Assembly (NCBI RefSeq): GCF_000499285.1
Contig: NZ_AWUN01000003.1
Location: forward strand, 1-64,000
Length of the DNA stretch: 64,000 nucleotides
Source: Bifidobacterium sp. 7101
GTDB taxonomy: Bacteria > Actinomycetota > Actinomycetes > Actinomycetales > Bifidobacteriaceae
Reading direction: 5' to 3'
Shown one piece after another: positions 24,148 through 32,956 of this stretch. Both the position numbers and the translations under genes were made by a program. Below the pieces are notes generated by a model that searched no databases, was not told the origin of the DNA, and saw only the letters and a program-made list of their open reading frames with translations. The first letter of the stretch is position 1. The number at the start of each line of letters is the position of its first letter.

Positions 24148-24191
24148 AAGGTCCCGGCGCCTCCCTGCGGAAGGGGAGATACCGGGACCTT
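24148..24191 (-). terminator. Hairpin terminator after the DUF4191 gene
   Basis: AAGGTCCCGG and CCGGGACCTT form a perfect ten-base-pair outer stem with further pairing (GCGCCTCCC with GGGGAGAT) inside. It sits nine bases after the stop of the minus-strand gene. No long T tract follows, so it may be inefficient or act in RNA stability. Confidence 0.6.
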
Positions 24192-24199
24192 GGAAAACA

Positions 24200-24934
24200 T
24201 CAGCGCCCGCGCATGGCCTTGCGGCTGACGTGTATCTTGGTCGGATCGATGCCCTTGGGCATTCCCAAGGCGTTCTGCCGCTTTTGCAGGGTGACCAGCC
24301 GGTCGTTCAGGGTCTCCAGCTCGGTGGCTGTCAGCTTGATCTTCTTCTTGACCACGGTGCGCTGGAGCTTGTCGAGCGGAACCTGGTCGGGGCCGTGGCC
24401 CACGCTGATCCGGTAGATGGGGATGGCCGACCCGCGGGTGATGCGGCGGATCTTTTCCTCCTCGCGGTTCATGGCCTTGTTGACGCGGTTGTAGTCGCCC
24501 TCGGCTATCAGATAGACCCCGGTGCGACCGGTGCCCCTCCAGACGGCATCCTTGGTCTTGGCATCGATCCAGACGGGGTCCTGGGGGAAGGAGAAGCCTG
24601 CCTTGGAGATGCTGCTCAGCACAGCGGCGGCTGCGCCTGGACGACCATCCATCTTGGCGTAGCCGACCTTATCGGAGCGCCTGGTAAGGGTCATGGTGGC
24701 CAGAAGCAGGCCAACCATGATGCCCAGAAGCACGGTCAGAATCCAGGACAGCCAGCCGAAGTGGGCCAGCAGGCAGATCACAACTGCTATCAATGTGGGT
24801 ACCAGAATGGCCACGGCCAGCAGCCAGGGAAGGGCCTTGTCCTCTGCATAAGTGAATTGGTAGATCTTGACGATCTGGTTGATCGTGCTGCTCTTCTTTT
24901 TTGCTTTTTTGCCCTTGGTGTCCTCTGTAGCCAT
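24200..24934 (-). CDS. DUF4191 domain membrane protein
   Basis: 244 residues with a lysine-rich N-terminus (GKKAKKKSSTINQ), two transmembrane helices (about 38-58 and 63-82) and a basic cytoplasmic C-terminal domain. This matches the actinobacterial DUF4191 family, often found next to glnA or lipoate-related genes; its role is unknown. GAGG lies six bases before the ATG. It is followed by a hairpin and then glnA's upstream region. Confidence 0.85.
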   Translation of the reverse strand: MATEDTKGKKAKKKSSTINQIVKIYQFTYAEDKALPWLLAVAILVPTLIAVVICLLAHFGWLSWILTVLLGIMVGLLLATMTLTRRSDKVGYAKMDGRPGAAAAVLSSISKAGFSFPQDPVWIDAKTKDAVWRGTGRTGVYLIAEGDYNRVNKAMNREEEKIRRITRGSAIPIYRISVGHGPDQVPLDKLQRTVVKKKIKLTATELETLNDRLVTLQKRQNALGMPKGIDPTKIHVSRKAMRGR

Positions 24935-24982
24935 GCCATCCTCACTTGGAAACGTTCACTGGTTGACCAGTCTACCGCATGC

Positions 24983-26470
24983 CTATCGCATGTTCAGGGG
25001 TCTGCCATCAGCCTTGAGCAGGGCCTCTCCAATGGCTTCCGAGAAGGTGGGATGGGGGTGGATGAGCCCGGCCGCCCGGTGCAGGGGGATTTGGTTGCCC
25101 ACCAGCTGCTGGGCCTCAGCAATGTTTTCTGAGGCCTGGGGGGATACCATCTCCAGACCGACCACTATCTGCTTCTCCAAATCGGTGGCTTGGCAGGCGG
25201 TGATCAGACTGAGGGTGCCCTGCAGGCCGCTCATGCGCATGCGCGAGTTGGACATCATGGGGTAGATGGTCTCCTTGACCTGGTTCAGCGATGGATCGTC
25301 CTCGGCCTCCTGCCGGCTGAAGCCCACCGCTGCGGCCTGGGGGGAGGAGAAGACCACGCGGGGGATGGTGGCCTCGTTGACCGGTTCGGGATCCAGGCCG
25401 GAGGCGGCATCGGCCAGGGTGATGCCCTGTTGGAAGGCCCTATGGGCCAGATGGTGACCCGGGGTGATGTCTCCCAGGGCCCAGACCCTGTCACGACTGG
25501 TGCGCCCTTGGGAGTCGATCAGGACCTGGCCATGCTCGTCCAGGTCGATGCCCAGCTCCTTCATGTGCTTGGGGTCAGTATTGGGATCCCTGCCGATGGC
25601 TACCAGGACCATATCAGTCTCGATTGATCCTTCCTGGCCCTTGTCGTCGGTCGGCTGGTAGTCGACCTGAATTCCCCCGTCTGCGGGCAGGCGGTGTCCA
25701 CCTGAGCAGCGGGCGTGGGTGATGATCTGAATTCCCTGACGCTCCAGCTCCCGGGTCATGATCTGGCCGGTCCGCCGACCCCAGTGAGAGAGCACCCGGT
25801 CCCGTCTGACCATCAGCGTCACCTGGCAACCGGCTTGATTCCAGATGGTGGCGAATTCCAGGGCCACCGCACCTGATCCGATAATCAAGGCCCGGCGGGG
25901 GAAGGGTTTGAGGGTCAGGGCCCGGTCGGTGTCGATGACCAGATCGCCGAAGGGGAGTTCTTCCAGGGCCCTGGCATGAGAACCGGTGGCCAGGATGGTG
26001 TCGCAGGTGGTCAGGCGGGTTCGATTGCCCTCGTCGTCGGTCACTTCTACCAGGCCGTCGCCGACGATGGTGCCATGGCCATGCACCACGGTGATGCCAC
26101 GTTGCTTCAGCAGGCTCGCTAGACCGCCGGTCATGGCATCCACCATCCGGTCCTGATAATCCTGGAGCTTCTGGTAGTCGATGTTGGCCGACTCGATATT
26201 GATGCCCATGGCGGCTCCCAGGCCAGCCTGTTCGAGGACCTGGGTGGCGGTCAGCAGGGCCTTGGTGGGGATGCATCCCCTGTTCAGGCAGACGCCGCCG
26301 ACCACAGGGTCCTGCTCGATCAGAGCCACCCGTCCGCCCAGCTCTGCCGTGCGCAGGGCCGTAGCATAGCCGCCCGGGCCGGATCCGATAATGATGGTGT
26401 CGTACTGGCGGCTGTCGGCATCCCAGGGATCAAGAGACTCTGTGCCGGATTGGTTGATCGATTGCTGCAT
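24983..26470 (-). CDS. lpdA: Dihydrolipoyl dehydrogenase-like flavoprotein
   Basis: 495 residues of the pyridine nucleotide-disulfide oxidoreductase family: FAD-binding GSGPGGYATALRTAELG, redox pair CLNRGC (Cys61, Cys66), a second NAD-binding glycine motif (IIGSGAVALEF), and the C-terminal dimerisation end with the catalytic pair region HPHPTFSEAI. In E3 enzymes this reoxidises dihydrolipoamide. Bifidobacteria generally lack pyruvate and 2-oxoglutarate dehydrogenases, and none is in the window, so the partner is uncertain. No ribosome-binding site is evident; TAGCAT eight bases upstream of the ATG could indicate a leaderless message. Confidence 0.9.
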   Translation of the reverse strand: MQQSINQSGTESLDPWDADSRQYDTIIIGSGPGGYATALRTAELGGRVALIEQDPVVGGVCLNRGCIPTKALLTATQVLEQAGLGAAMGINIESANIDYQKLQDYQDRMVDAMTGGLASLLKQRGITVVHGHGTIVGDGLVEVTDDEGNRTRLTTCDTILATGSHARALEELPFGDLVIDTDRALTLKPFPRRALIIGSGAVALEFATIWNQAGCQVTLMVRRDRVLSHWGRRTGQIMTRELERQGIQIITHARCSGGHRLPADGGIQVDYQPTDDKGQEGSIETDMVLVAIGRDPNTDPKHMKELGIDLDEHGQVLIDSQGRTSRDRVWALGDITPGHHLAHRAFQQGITLADAASGLDPEPVNEATIPRVVFSSPQAAAVGFSRQEAEDDPSLNQVKETIYPMMSNSRMRMSGLQGTLSLITACQATDLEKQIVVGLEMVSPQASENIAEAQQLVGNQIPLHRAAGLIHPHPTFSEAIGEALLKADGRPLNMR

Positions 26471-26589
26471 AGCAATCCATGCTAGCCGTAGAGGCTGGGA
26501 GAATGAAGACCATTAGCAGAATATGGAGTGATTACGAAGACCGCCTGGGGTGACCGACCCTTAGGCGAGAATATCAAAACAATCGGCTG

Positions 26590-27216
26590 TCACTTGGGCC
26601 AGTGCCCACGCTTGCTCTGGTTGGGCTTGGGAACCCGCCAGCGCCGGACCATCATGGCCCGCTGCCATGCATAGGAGGCCGATCGTGAACCCTTGGCCAC
26701 CGAGCGCTCGCCGAACTTGTCGATCAGCAGGCGCTTGAGCTTGCGCCACATCAGCCAGGTGTCGACCAGGGCCACAATCAGGTAGCCGTACAGAAGAATG
26801 GTCACCACCATGGTGAAAGTGGCATAATGCTGCGGACCCACGAACATGCCCATCAGGGTGGCCACGAACATGAGGATGATGGCTGGGAAGATCCATTCCA
26901 GCAGATTGAAGCGGGCATCCACATAGTCGCGGATGTAGATCCTCCAAGGTAGGCGCTCCGACTTGGGCATGTGGTCGATGTCGCCGGTCCTCATGGCCTC
27001 GTACTGGGCATCCTCACGGGCTCGGATCCGGGCCTTGGCGGCCTTGCGAGAGGCCTTGCGGTCCTTGGGGACCAGCGGACGCAGGTTCCGGGCCTCGGCC
27101 TGCTTGCGCTTGGGGGTGGGGCGTCCCTTGCCTCGTACTTCTTCAGCGGAGGCCGTCTGGTCCGCATCCGCCTCTTTGTCCCGTCGATCCTTGCGTGAGA
27201 AGGGGTTCCATGTCAT
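26590..27216 (-). CDS. DUF3043 domain membrane protein
   Basis: 208 residues. The basic N-terminus contains the family hallmark GKGRPTPKRKQAEARN, followed by a long charged helix and two transmembrane segments at about 110-160. It matches the actinobacterial DUF3043 family of unknown function. It is the first gene of the minus-strand group (with lpdA 119 bases on) and diverges from the M20 peptidase, with only 66 bases between starts. Confidence 0.85.
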   Translation of the reverse strand: MTWNPFSRKDRRDKEADADQTASAEEVRGKGRPTPKRKQAEARNLRPLVPKDRKASRKAAKARIRAREDAQYEAMRTGDIDHMPKSERLPWRIYIRDYVDARFNLLEWIFPAIILMFVATLMGMFVGPQHYATFTMVVTILLYGYLIVALVDTWLMWRKLKRLLIDKFGERSVAKGSRSASYAWQRAMMVRRWRVPKPNQSKRGHWPK

Positions 27217-27282
27217 GCGAACAGGTTACGGTGACGCCTAGACTCGCAAGCATTGATACACAAGCAATCACAGGAGGTAACG

Positions 27283-28659
27283 ATGGCGGAACTGGGCCTG
27301 GAGACGATCCGCACACGTGTCCAAAACGATAGGGGCCGGGTCGTCGATCTGCTCAAGGACAAGATCGCCCTGGCGTCGGTTTCGGCCAAGGGGATCACCG
27401 GGGATCACATGCGCCGCTCGGCCGACTATGTGGCCGGGCAGCTGCGGCAGGTGGGTGTGGATGCCCGGGTGGTCCAGGCAACCAATCCTGACGGGACCCC
27501 GGGCGCCTTTGAGGTCATCGGATCCCGGCTGGTGGATCCCGATGCCCCGACCGTTCTGCTCTATGCCCATCACGACGTACAACCGGTACCTGACCCCTCC
27601 CAGTGGTCCACTGATCCTTTTACCGGTGTTGAGAAGGAGGGGCGGCTCTACGGACGCGGATCGGCCGACGACGGCGGCGGCATCGCCATCCATTCGGGTG
27701 CCCTGCATGCCTTGGGCGATGACCTGCGCGTCAACGTCAAGGTCTTCATCGAGGGGGAGGAGGAGATGGGCTCGCAAAGCTTCATTCCCTTCCTTCAGGC
27801 TCATCGGGACGACTTCGCCTCGGATCTGATCATCGTGGCCGACTCGGGCAATTGGTCGGCGGACACCCCAAGCCTGACCACCTCACTGCGAGGGAATGCG
27901 GACCTGGATGTCACGGTCACAGCCCTGGAGCACCCCGTCCACTCCGGGCAGTTCGGCGGGCCCATCCTGGATGCCAACACCCTGGCCGCCATGCTGATCG
28001 CCTCCATGTATGACGACCAGGGCCAACTTGCCGTGCCCGGGCTGGAGGGCGGCCAGCCCATCGGCGGCCTGCAGCGTGATCTGGACCAGGCTCAGCTGCG
28101 TGCCGATGCCGGTGTGGTGGACTCCTACCGGCTGGCCGGAACCGACTCCCTGGCCTCCCGGCTCTGGACCAAGCCGGCGGCGGCCGTGATCGGCTTCGAT
28201 GCCCACCCAGTGGAGGGTTCCTTCAATGTGCTGGCCGATAAGACCCGCTTCCGCATTTCCCTGCGCACTGCGCCCACCCAGCGGCCTGAGCAGGCCGCGC
28301 AAGCCCTGGCTGATTTTTTGATTGCCCATGCACCTCAGGGGGCCAGGGTGGAGGTCACGCCCAGCGATATGGGTATGGGATGGGCCATGGATGCCGATAG
28401 CCCGGTGGTCCGGCAGGCCGAGGAGTCTATGCGTCAGGCCTTCGGACGCGACCCGGTCAACAAGGGCGAGGGCGGATCCATCCCCTTCATCCCCGAGCTC
28501 AAGCGGCTCTTCCCTGAGGCCCAGGTCCTGGTGACCGGCCCCGAGGATCCCCAGTCCAACGCCCACAGTCCGAACGAGTCCATCTCCCTGCAGGGGCTGG
28601 TCGACAACATCATTACCGAGGCCTTGCTGTTGGATTCTCTTGACCATCGTATGTTCTAA
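27283..28659 (+). CDS. M20 family dipeptidase/metallopeptidase
   Basis: About 458 residues. The zinc-site motifs of the M20 family are visible: VLLYAHHDVQPVP, LYGRGSADDGGG, the catalytic glutamate pair in FIEGEEEMGS, and ADSGNW; a central dimerisation domain follows (about residues 190-340). These cytoplasmic enzymes hydrolyse dipeptides or related amides. The ATG at 27283 has a strong CAGGAGGT upstream, so the longer frame from 27253 is not used. The distal end runs up against the TPP riboswitch of the next operon. Confidence 0.92.
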   Translation: MAELGLETIRTRVQNDRGRVVDLLKDKIALASVSAKGITGDHMRRSADYVAGQLRQVGVDARVVQATNPDGTPGAFEVIGSRLVDPDAPTVLLYAHHDVQPVPDPSQWSTDPFTGVEKEGRLYGRGSADDGGGIAIHSGALHALGDDLRVNVKVFIEGEEEMGSQSFIPFLQAHRDDFASDLIIVADSGNWSADTPSLTTSLRGNADLDVTVTALEHPVHSGQFGGPILDANTLAAMLIASMYDDQGQLAVPGLEGGQPIGGLQRDLDQAQLRADAGVVDSYRLAGTDSLASRLWTKPAAAVIGFDAHPVEGSFNVLADKTRFRISLRTAPTQRPEQAAQALADFLIAHAPQGARVEVTPSDMGMGWAMDADSPVVRQAEESMRQAFGRDPVNKGEGGSIPFIPELKRLFPEAQVLVTGPEDPQSNAHSPNESISLQGLVDNIITEALLLDSLDHRMF

Positions 28660-28667
28660 GATGGCAG

Positions 28668-28766
28668 GTGACACGGGGGCCGTATGCCTTAGGGCGTGCG
28701 GCTGAGAGGAGGCTCAGCCTCAACCGGACGAACGTTTACCGGGTAATGCCGGCGCACGGATGTCAC
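28668..28766 (+). promoter_or_regulatory. TPP riboswitch (THI element)
   Basis: The conserved CTGAGA (28702-28707), the stem that follows it, and ACCGGGTAATGCCGGCG (a form of the CTGATCTGGGTAATACCAGCG consensus) are in the expected order. GTGACA (28668-28673) and TGTCAC (28761-28766) close the structure. Thiamine pyrophosphate binding normally turns such operons off. Directly after it, GCGCTC/GAGCGC (28790-28806) forms a hairpin ending just ahead of the ribosome-binding site AGGAAAGG, a possible expression platform acting on translation. Confidence 0.93.
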
Positions 28767-28827
28767 TGGACCCGTGCCTGAACGGGATGGCGCTCATAGG
28801 GAGCGCTCCGAGGAAAGGCACAAGATC

Positions 28828-29502
28828 ATGACCGATGGTCATTTCATGAACAATACTGTTTCCGGATCAGGGCCGGAGTCTGAGCGGACTCCCTCCAAGG
28901 TCAGGATCCCCTCCAGACGGTGGAGGGTGGTGGATATTGCCGTCGCCTCGGTCATCGGGGTGGCCTCCGCCGTCATCTACTGGGTGGTCGCCATGGTGAC
29001 CACTATTCCATGGTCTTTCCTGGACGGGGTTGTGCCCGGTCTGGGAGGCATTCTCAATGGTCTCTACCTGTTTGCCGGCCCACTGGCCTCGGTCATCGTA
29101 CGCAAGCCGGGTGCGGCCGTCTATGCCGAGCTGGTGGCGGCCATACTGGAGTCGCTGCTGGGCAGCCTTTGGGTGCCTGTGGAGACCATACTGATTGGCC
29201 TGCTTCAGGGCTTCATGGCCGAGTTGGTCTTCATGCTGCTGCGTTATCGGCGTTGGAACATGTCCACGGTTGCACTGTCGGGCGCCGCAGCTGGTTTCGG
29301 TTGCTGGCTCTATTCCTTCTGCACCCATCTGCAGGCCATCAATCTGACCGGCCCCTATGGGGTGATCTATCTGATAGCCACCCTGATTTCGGGCGCGCTG
29401 ATCGCCGGAGTGCTGGTCTGGTACCTCTACAAGGCCATCGCCGCAACCGGGGCTCTGGACCGCTTTGCTTCCGGCCGCGATATTCGCACGGCCGGGAAGT
29501 AG
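28828..29502 (+). CDS. ykoE: ECF transporter S component, thiamine/hydroxymethylpyrimidine (YkoE)
   Basis: About 224 residues with five or six hydrophobic segments after a 30-residue polar N-terminus. The sequence matches YkoE-type substrate-binding subunits, which take up thiamine or its pyrimidine precursor. The TPP riboswitch upstream supports this specificity. ATG 28828 was chosen because GAGGAAAGG lies at a suitable distance; the frame itself is open further up, into the riboswitch leader. The next gene begins 11 bases after the stop, and the two form one operon. Confidence 0.9.
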   Translation: MTDGHFMNNTVSGSGPESERTPSKVRIPSRRWRVVDIAVASVIGVASAVIYWVVAMVTTIPWSFLDGVVPGLGGILNGLYLFAGPLASVIVRKPGAAVYAELVAAILESLLGSLWVPVETILIGLLQGFMAELVFMLLRYRRWNMSTVALSGAAAGFGCWLYSFCTHLQAINLTGPYGVIYLIATLISGALIAGVLVWYLYKAIAATGALDRFASGRDIRTAGK

Positions 29503-29512
29503 AGGTCCGAGC

Positions 29513-32008
29513 GTGGGTCAGAGCATCCAGGACAATCCCTATCGCCCAGCCGCATTGGAACTGCGCGGCTGGGGGTACCGTCATGCCTACAGGAACCACT
29601 TCGCCGTCAGGGATCTCTCCTTAAGCATTCCTGCAGGTCAGCGGGTGCTTCTGTTGGGAGCCTCCGGCATTGGCAAGTCGACCATCCTTGAGGGTGTGGC
29701 TGGACTGCTGGGCGATCATGCCCCGCAGAGCGGCCAGGATCAGGTTGAGGATGATGAGGGCGGGGTGACCCAGGGTCAGGTCCTGATTGACGGCAATCCT
29801 GCCGTCTCCAGCCGGGGGCGTGTGGGTCTGGTCCTGCAGGATCCGGATGCTCAGGCCATCTTTCAGAGGCTGGGTGACAATGTGGCCTTCGGGCCGGAGA
29901 ACATGGGGCTGCCCCGCGAGGAGATCTGGCCACGGGTGCAAAAGGCCATGGCCGAGGTGGGCCTGGCCGACCTGCAGCTGACCCGGTCCACCATGCATCT
30001 AAGTGGAGGGCAGATGCAGCGTCTCGCCTTGGCGGGTGCTCTGGCCATGCAGCCTGGGCTGCTCCTATTGGACGAGCCAACGGCCAATCTGGACCCTATC
30101 GGTGTCGAGCAGATAGTTGATGCAGTCAGAAAGGTCCTGGATCGAGAAGGCTCCACCATGGTTCTGGTCGAGCACCGGGCAGGGCCTTGGATGGACATGA
30201 TTGACCGGGTCATCGTGCTTGGGCTGGGTGAGGTTGAAGGCGGCACTGAAGGATCGGGTGCCGCGGCCTATCGCAAGACTGTGATCATGGCCGACGGCAG
30301 TCCCCAGGAGGTCTTTACTGATCCCGGGTTGGACCTGGCATCCCTGGGCATCTGGGTTCCAGAAGCCTATAGGAGCGCCAAGGATTCGCTTCATGCGCTT
30401 GGTCAGGACAGGACCAGGTCTGGTCAATCCGATATCGGCCAGGATGAACATCCCGTTCTGCTGGCCACCCGGGATCTGGCAGTGGGTCGTCAGGGCAAGG
30501 CGGTGGCCGAGCACATCGATCTGGAATTCAGGGCCGGGCAGGTCACGGCCTTGGTTGGAGCCAATGGGGCGGGCAAGTCCACTCTGGCTATGACGCTGGC
30601 TGGTCTGTTGGAGCCCGTGGCCGGTTCGGTACTTGCCCACGATCATCTGCTTCGGGGACCTCAGGGGCAGACGCCTGTCCAGCCCGAGCCCATTCGGTGG
30701 ACCTCATCCCAGCTGGCGGCGCGCATCGCCTATGTTTTTCAGAATCCAGAGCATCAGTTCGCCCGGGGCACGGTCCTGGATGAGGTCAAACTGGCCCCCA
30801 TCCGCACCGGCATGACTGAGGACCAGGCCCAGGCCCGCGCCCTGGATCTGCTAAGGCGCTTCAGTCTGAGACAGTATGCTCGCGCCAACCCGTACACGCT
30901 CTCCGGAGGTGAGAAGCGGCGGCTCACCGTGGCCTCGGCCCTGGCCGCTGCGCCACAGATGCTGATTCTTGACGAGCCCACCTTCGGCCAGGACAGGAAC
31001 ACCTGGGTCAGCATGGCCCAGCTGATTGCAGACTTGCGCGACCAGGGAGCCTGCATCATCCTGGTCACCCACGACCGGGAACTGGTTCAGGCCCTGGATG
31101 CCCGCCTGGTGGAAATGACACCTCCGGGAGCCCGGAAGACCGTCTGGCATGCAGCCGGGTCAGATTCGCAAACTTGTCAGAAGACTGTTGCCGCCCGACT
31201 GACCGTCACACCCATGGATCAGCGGGATGAACCGGTCAAACCGGCCAGCCGATCACCATACATAGCCTCCATCAATCCGGCCTTCCGCCTGATTGGGGCC
31301 TTTCTGGCGGCTTTGCCTTTGTTGATCAGCCTGGACCCCGTCTCCGCCACGACGGCCCTGGTCCTGGAGTTCCTGCTGCTGGGCGTGGCAGGCTTCACAC
31401 CCCTGCGTGTGGTCAGATCCACCTGGCCCATCTTCCTGGGGGCGCCAGGTTCAGCCCTGGCGATCATCCTCTATGGCAAGAGTGGCGGCGCCACCTTCTG
31501 GCAGTGGGGGATGATCCACATCACCCAGCGCTCGCTGGATCTGGCCCTGGCTACTGCACTGCGAATCCTGGCCGTCGGGATCCCCGCCATCATCACCGTG
31601 CTGGGAATAGATGCCACTGACCTGGCCGATGCTTTCAGCCAGGTGCTCCATCTGCCTGATCGCTTCGTGTACGGGGGGCTGGCCGGCATGCGGCTCTTTA
31701 CTGTTCTCAAGGATGATTGGTCAGCCCTGACCGCCTCGCGCCGCAGCCGTGGACTGGGCGATGAGAACCGTTTCAAGGCTTTTATGCCCCAGGCCTTCGC
31801 CCTGCTGGTCCTGTCCATCAGACGTTCGACGACTTTGGCCACGGCCATGGAGGCCAGAGGCTTTGGCGGCAGCACACCGCGCACCCATGCCCGGGTCTCC
31901 CATGTCGGTCTTCGTGATGTGGGCTTCCTGCTTATCTGCTTGGCTGTGCCCACGATCTCCCTGACCGCGGCTGCCCTGACAGGTTCCATTGCCTTCTTCG
32001 GCAACTGA
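29513..32008 (+). CDS. ECF transporter energizing module, ATPase-ATPase-EcfT fusion (thiamine locus)
   Basis: A single chain of about 831 residues equal to YkoD plus YkoC. The first ABC ATPase spans about 15-270 (Walker A GASGIGKST at 49-57, LSGGQMQR, LLLLDEP), the second about 320-550 (GANGAGKST, LSGGEKRR, MLILDEP), and the EcfT membrane subunit about 585-831 with coupling motifs ASRRSRG and MEARGFG. I chose GTG 29513, which has AGAGG six bases upstream; the open frame begins inside ykoE. It is paired with the TPP-controlled YkoE and should energise thiamine uptake. The architecture is the same as in the riboflavin-linked protein at the left edge. Confidence 0.9.
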   Translation: MGQSIQDNPYRPAALELRGWGYRHAYRNHFAVRDLSLSIPAGQRVLLLGASGIGKSTILEGVAGLLGDHAPQSGQDQVEDDEGGVTQGQVLIDGNPAVSSRGRVGLVLQDPDAQAIFQRLGDNVAFGPENMGLPREEIWPRVQKAMAEVGLADLQLTRSTMHLSGGQMQRLALAGALAMQPGLLLLDEPTANLDPIGVEQIVDAVRKVLDREGSTMVLVEHRAGPWMDMIDRVIVLGLGEVEGGTEGSGAAAYRKTVIMADGSPQEVFTDPGLDLASLGIWVPEAYRSAKDSLHALGQDRTRSGQSDIGQDEHPVLLATRDLAVGRQGKAVAEHIDLEFRAGQVTALVGANGAGKSTLAMTLAGLLEPVAGSVLAHDHLLRGPQGQTPVQPEPIRWTSSQLAARIAYVFQNPEHQFARGTVLDEVKLAPIRTGMTEDQAQARALDLLRRFSLRQYARANPYTLSGGEKRRLTVASALAAAPQMLILDEPTFGQDRNTWVSMAQLIADLRDQGACIILVTHDRELVQALDARLVEMTPPGARKTVWHAAGSDSQTCQKTVAARLTVTPMDQRDEPVKPASRSPYIASINPAFRLIGAFLAALPLLISLDPVSATTALVLEFLLLGVAGFTPLRVVRSTWPIFLGAPGSALAIILYGKSGGATFWQWGMIHITQRSLDLALATALRILAVGIPAIITVLGIDATDLADAFSQVLHLPDRFVYGGLAGMRLFTVLKDDWSALTASRRSRGLGDENRFKAFMPQAFALLVLSIRRSTTLATAMEARGFGGSTPRTHARVSHVGLRDVGFLLICLAVPTISLTAAALTGSIAFFGN

Positions 32009-32041
32009 TCGCCGCGGTTTCGCAGGCTCTGGATATAGAGG

Positions 32042-32089
32042 AACCCTGGCCCTTTCCACCTCCCGCAGAGAGGGGAAAGGGCCAGGGTT
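32042..32089. terminator. Bidirectional terminator between convergent genes
   Basis: A perfect 16-base-pair stem (AACCCTGGCCCTTTCC with its complement) encloses a 16-base loop. It is followed by TTTG on the plus strand and preceded by matching A residues, and lies between the thiamine transporter gene and sodA, which converge here. Confidence 0.85.
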
Positions 32090-32115
32090 TGCCTGTGGTT
32101 GGAAGCGCCGACCTC

Positions 32116-32736
32116 TTACCTGGCCAGAGTGGTGTTGATGTTGCGCACCTCGTCGAAGCGCTTGGAGGCATCCTCCCAGTTGACGATGTGCCACCAGGCC
32201 TTGACGTAGCTGGCCCGGTCATTCAGGTACTCCAGGTAGTAGGCGTGCTCCCAGAGGTCCAGCAGAACCAGTGGGAAGATGGTGACGGGCAGGTTGCCCT
32301 GGTGGTCGTACATCTGCAGGGTGACCAGGCGCTCACCCAGCGTATCCCAGGCAAGGACGGCCCAGCCGGAGCCCTGGATGCCTGCGCACATGGACTCGAA
32401 GTAGGTCTGGAAGCCCTGGAAGGACCCGAACTGGTCCTCGATGGCGGCCTTGAGCTCGCCAGTGGGCTCCTGGCCGATGGCCGGTGCCATGTTCTTCCAG
32501 AAGATGGAGTGGTTCTTGTGCCCGGCCAGGTTGAAGGCCAGGTTCTTCTCCAGCAGGTTGGACTGAGCCACGTTGCCGGACTCGGCCGCATCGTGGATCT
32601 GCTCCAGGGCCTTGTTGGCCCCGTTCACATAAGCCTGATGGTGCTTGTCATGGTGCAGCTCCATGATCTTGCCGGACACGTACGGCTCCAGCGCCGAGTA
32701 GTCGTAGGGCAGATCGGGAAGTGTATATACGGGCAT
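32116..32736 (-). CDS. sodA: Superoxide dismutase (Fe/Mn)
   Basis: 206 residues of the iron/manganese superoxide dismutase family, which converts superoxide to oxygen and hydrogen peroxide in the cytoplasm. The four metal ligands are visible: His28 (ELHHDKHH), His76 (GHKNHSIFW), Asp160 and His164 (DLWEHAYYLEY). Gly72 and His145 (YDHQGN) resemble actinobacterial enzymes, so the metal is not certain. TGAGGAGA precedes the ATG. Few human-gut bifidobacteria carry this gene, whereas B. asteroides from honey bees does, which is why the window suggests that group. Confidence 0.97.
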   Translation of the reverse strand: MPVYTLPDLPYDYSALEPYVSGKIMELHHDKHHQAYVNGANKALEQIHDAAESGNVAQSNLLEKNLAFNLAGHKNHSIFWKNMAPAIGQEPTGELKAAIEDQFGSFQGFQTYFESMCAGIQGSGWAVLAWDTLGERLVTLQMYDHQGNLPVTIFPLVLLDLWEHAYYLEYLNDRASYVKAWWHIVNWEDASKRFDEVRNINTTLAR

Positions 32737-32831
32737 ATCGTCTCCTCACAATGATTCTGGCCAAGCCAGATGAGCGATGGTCGGTCTGCGCCATACCAAC
32801 GACGGACGTGGTCGACCCGACCGGTTCTTTT

Positions 32832-32859
32832 AGACTAGCCCCTTGTCCGGCGAGCACAA
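32832..32859 (-). promoter_or_regulatory. Candidate sodA promoter
   Basis: On the minus strand TTGTGC (32859-32854) and TAGTCT (32837-32832) have a 16-base spacing, giving a leader of about 90 bases before sodA. No oxidative-stress operator is recognisable. Confidence 0.35.
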
Positions 32860-32956
32860 GGGGTGCGGACCTTTCTTTCAGTGAACTTTCCCACAGATGT
32901 GTGCTCTTGAAGGTTCCTCAGCAGCGCTCTCGGCCGCCGGGGCTAGAGTTGTGCCC

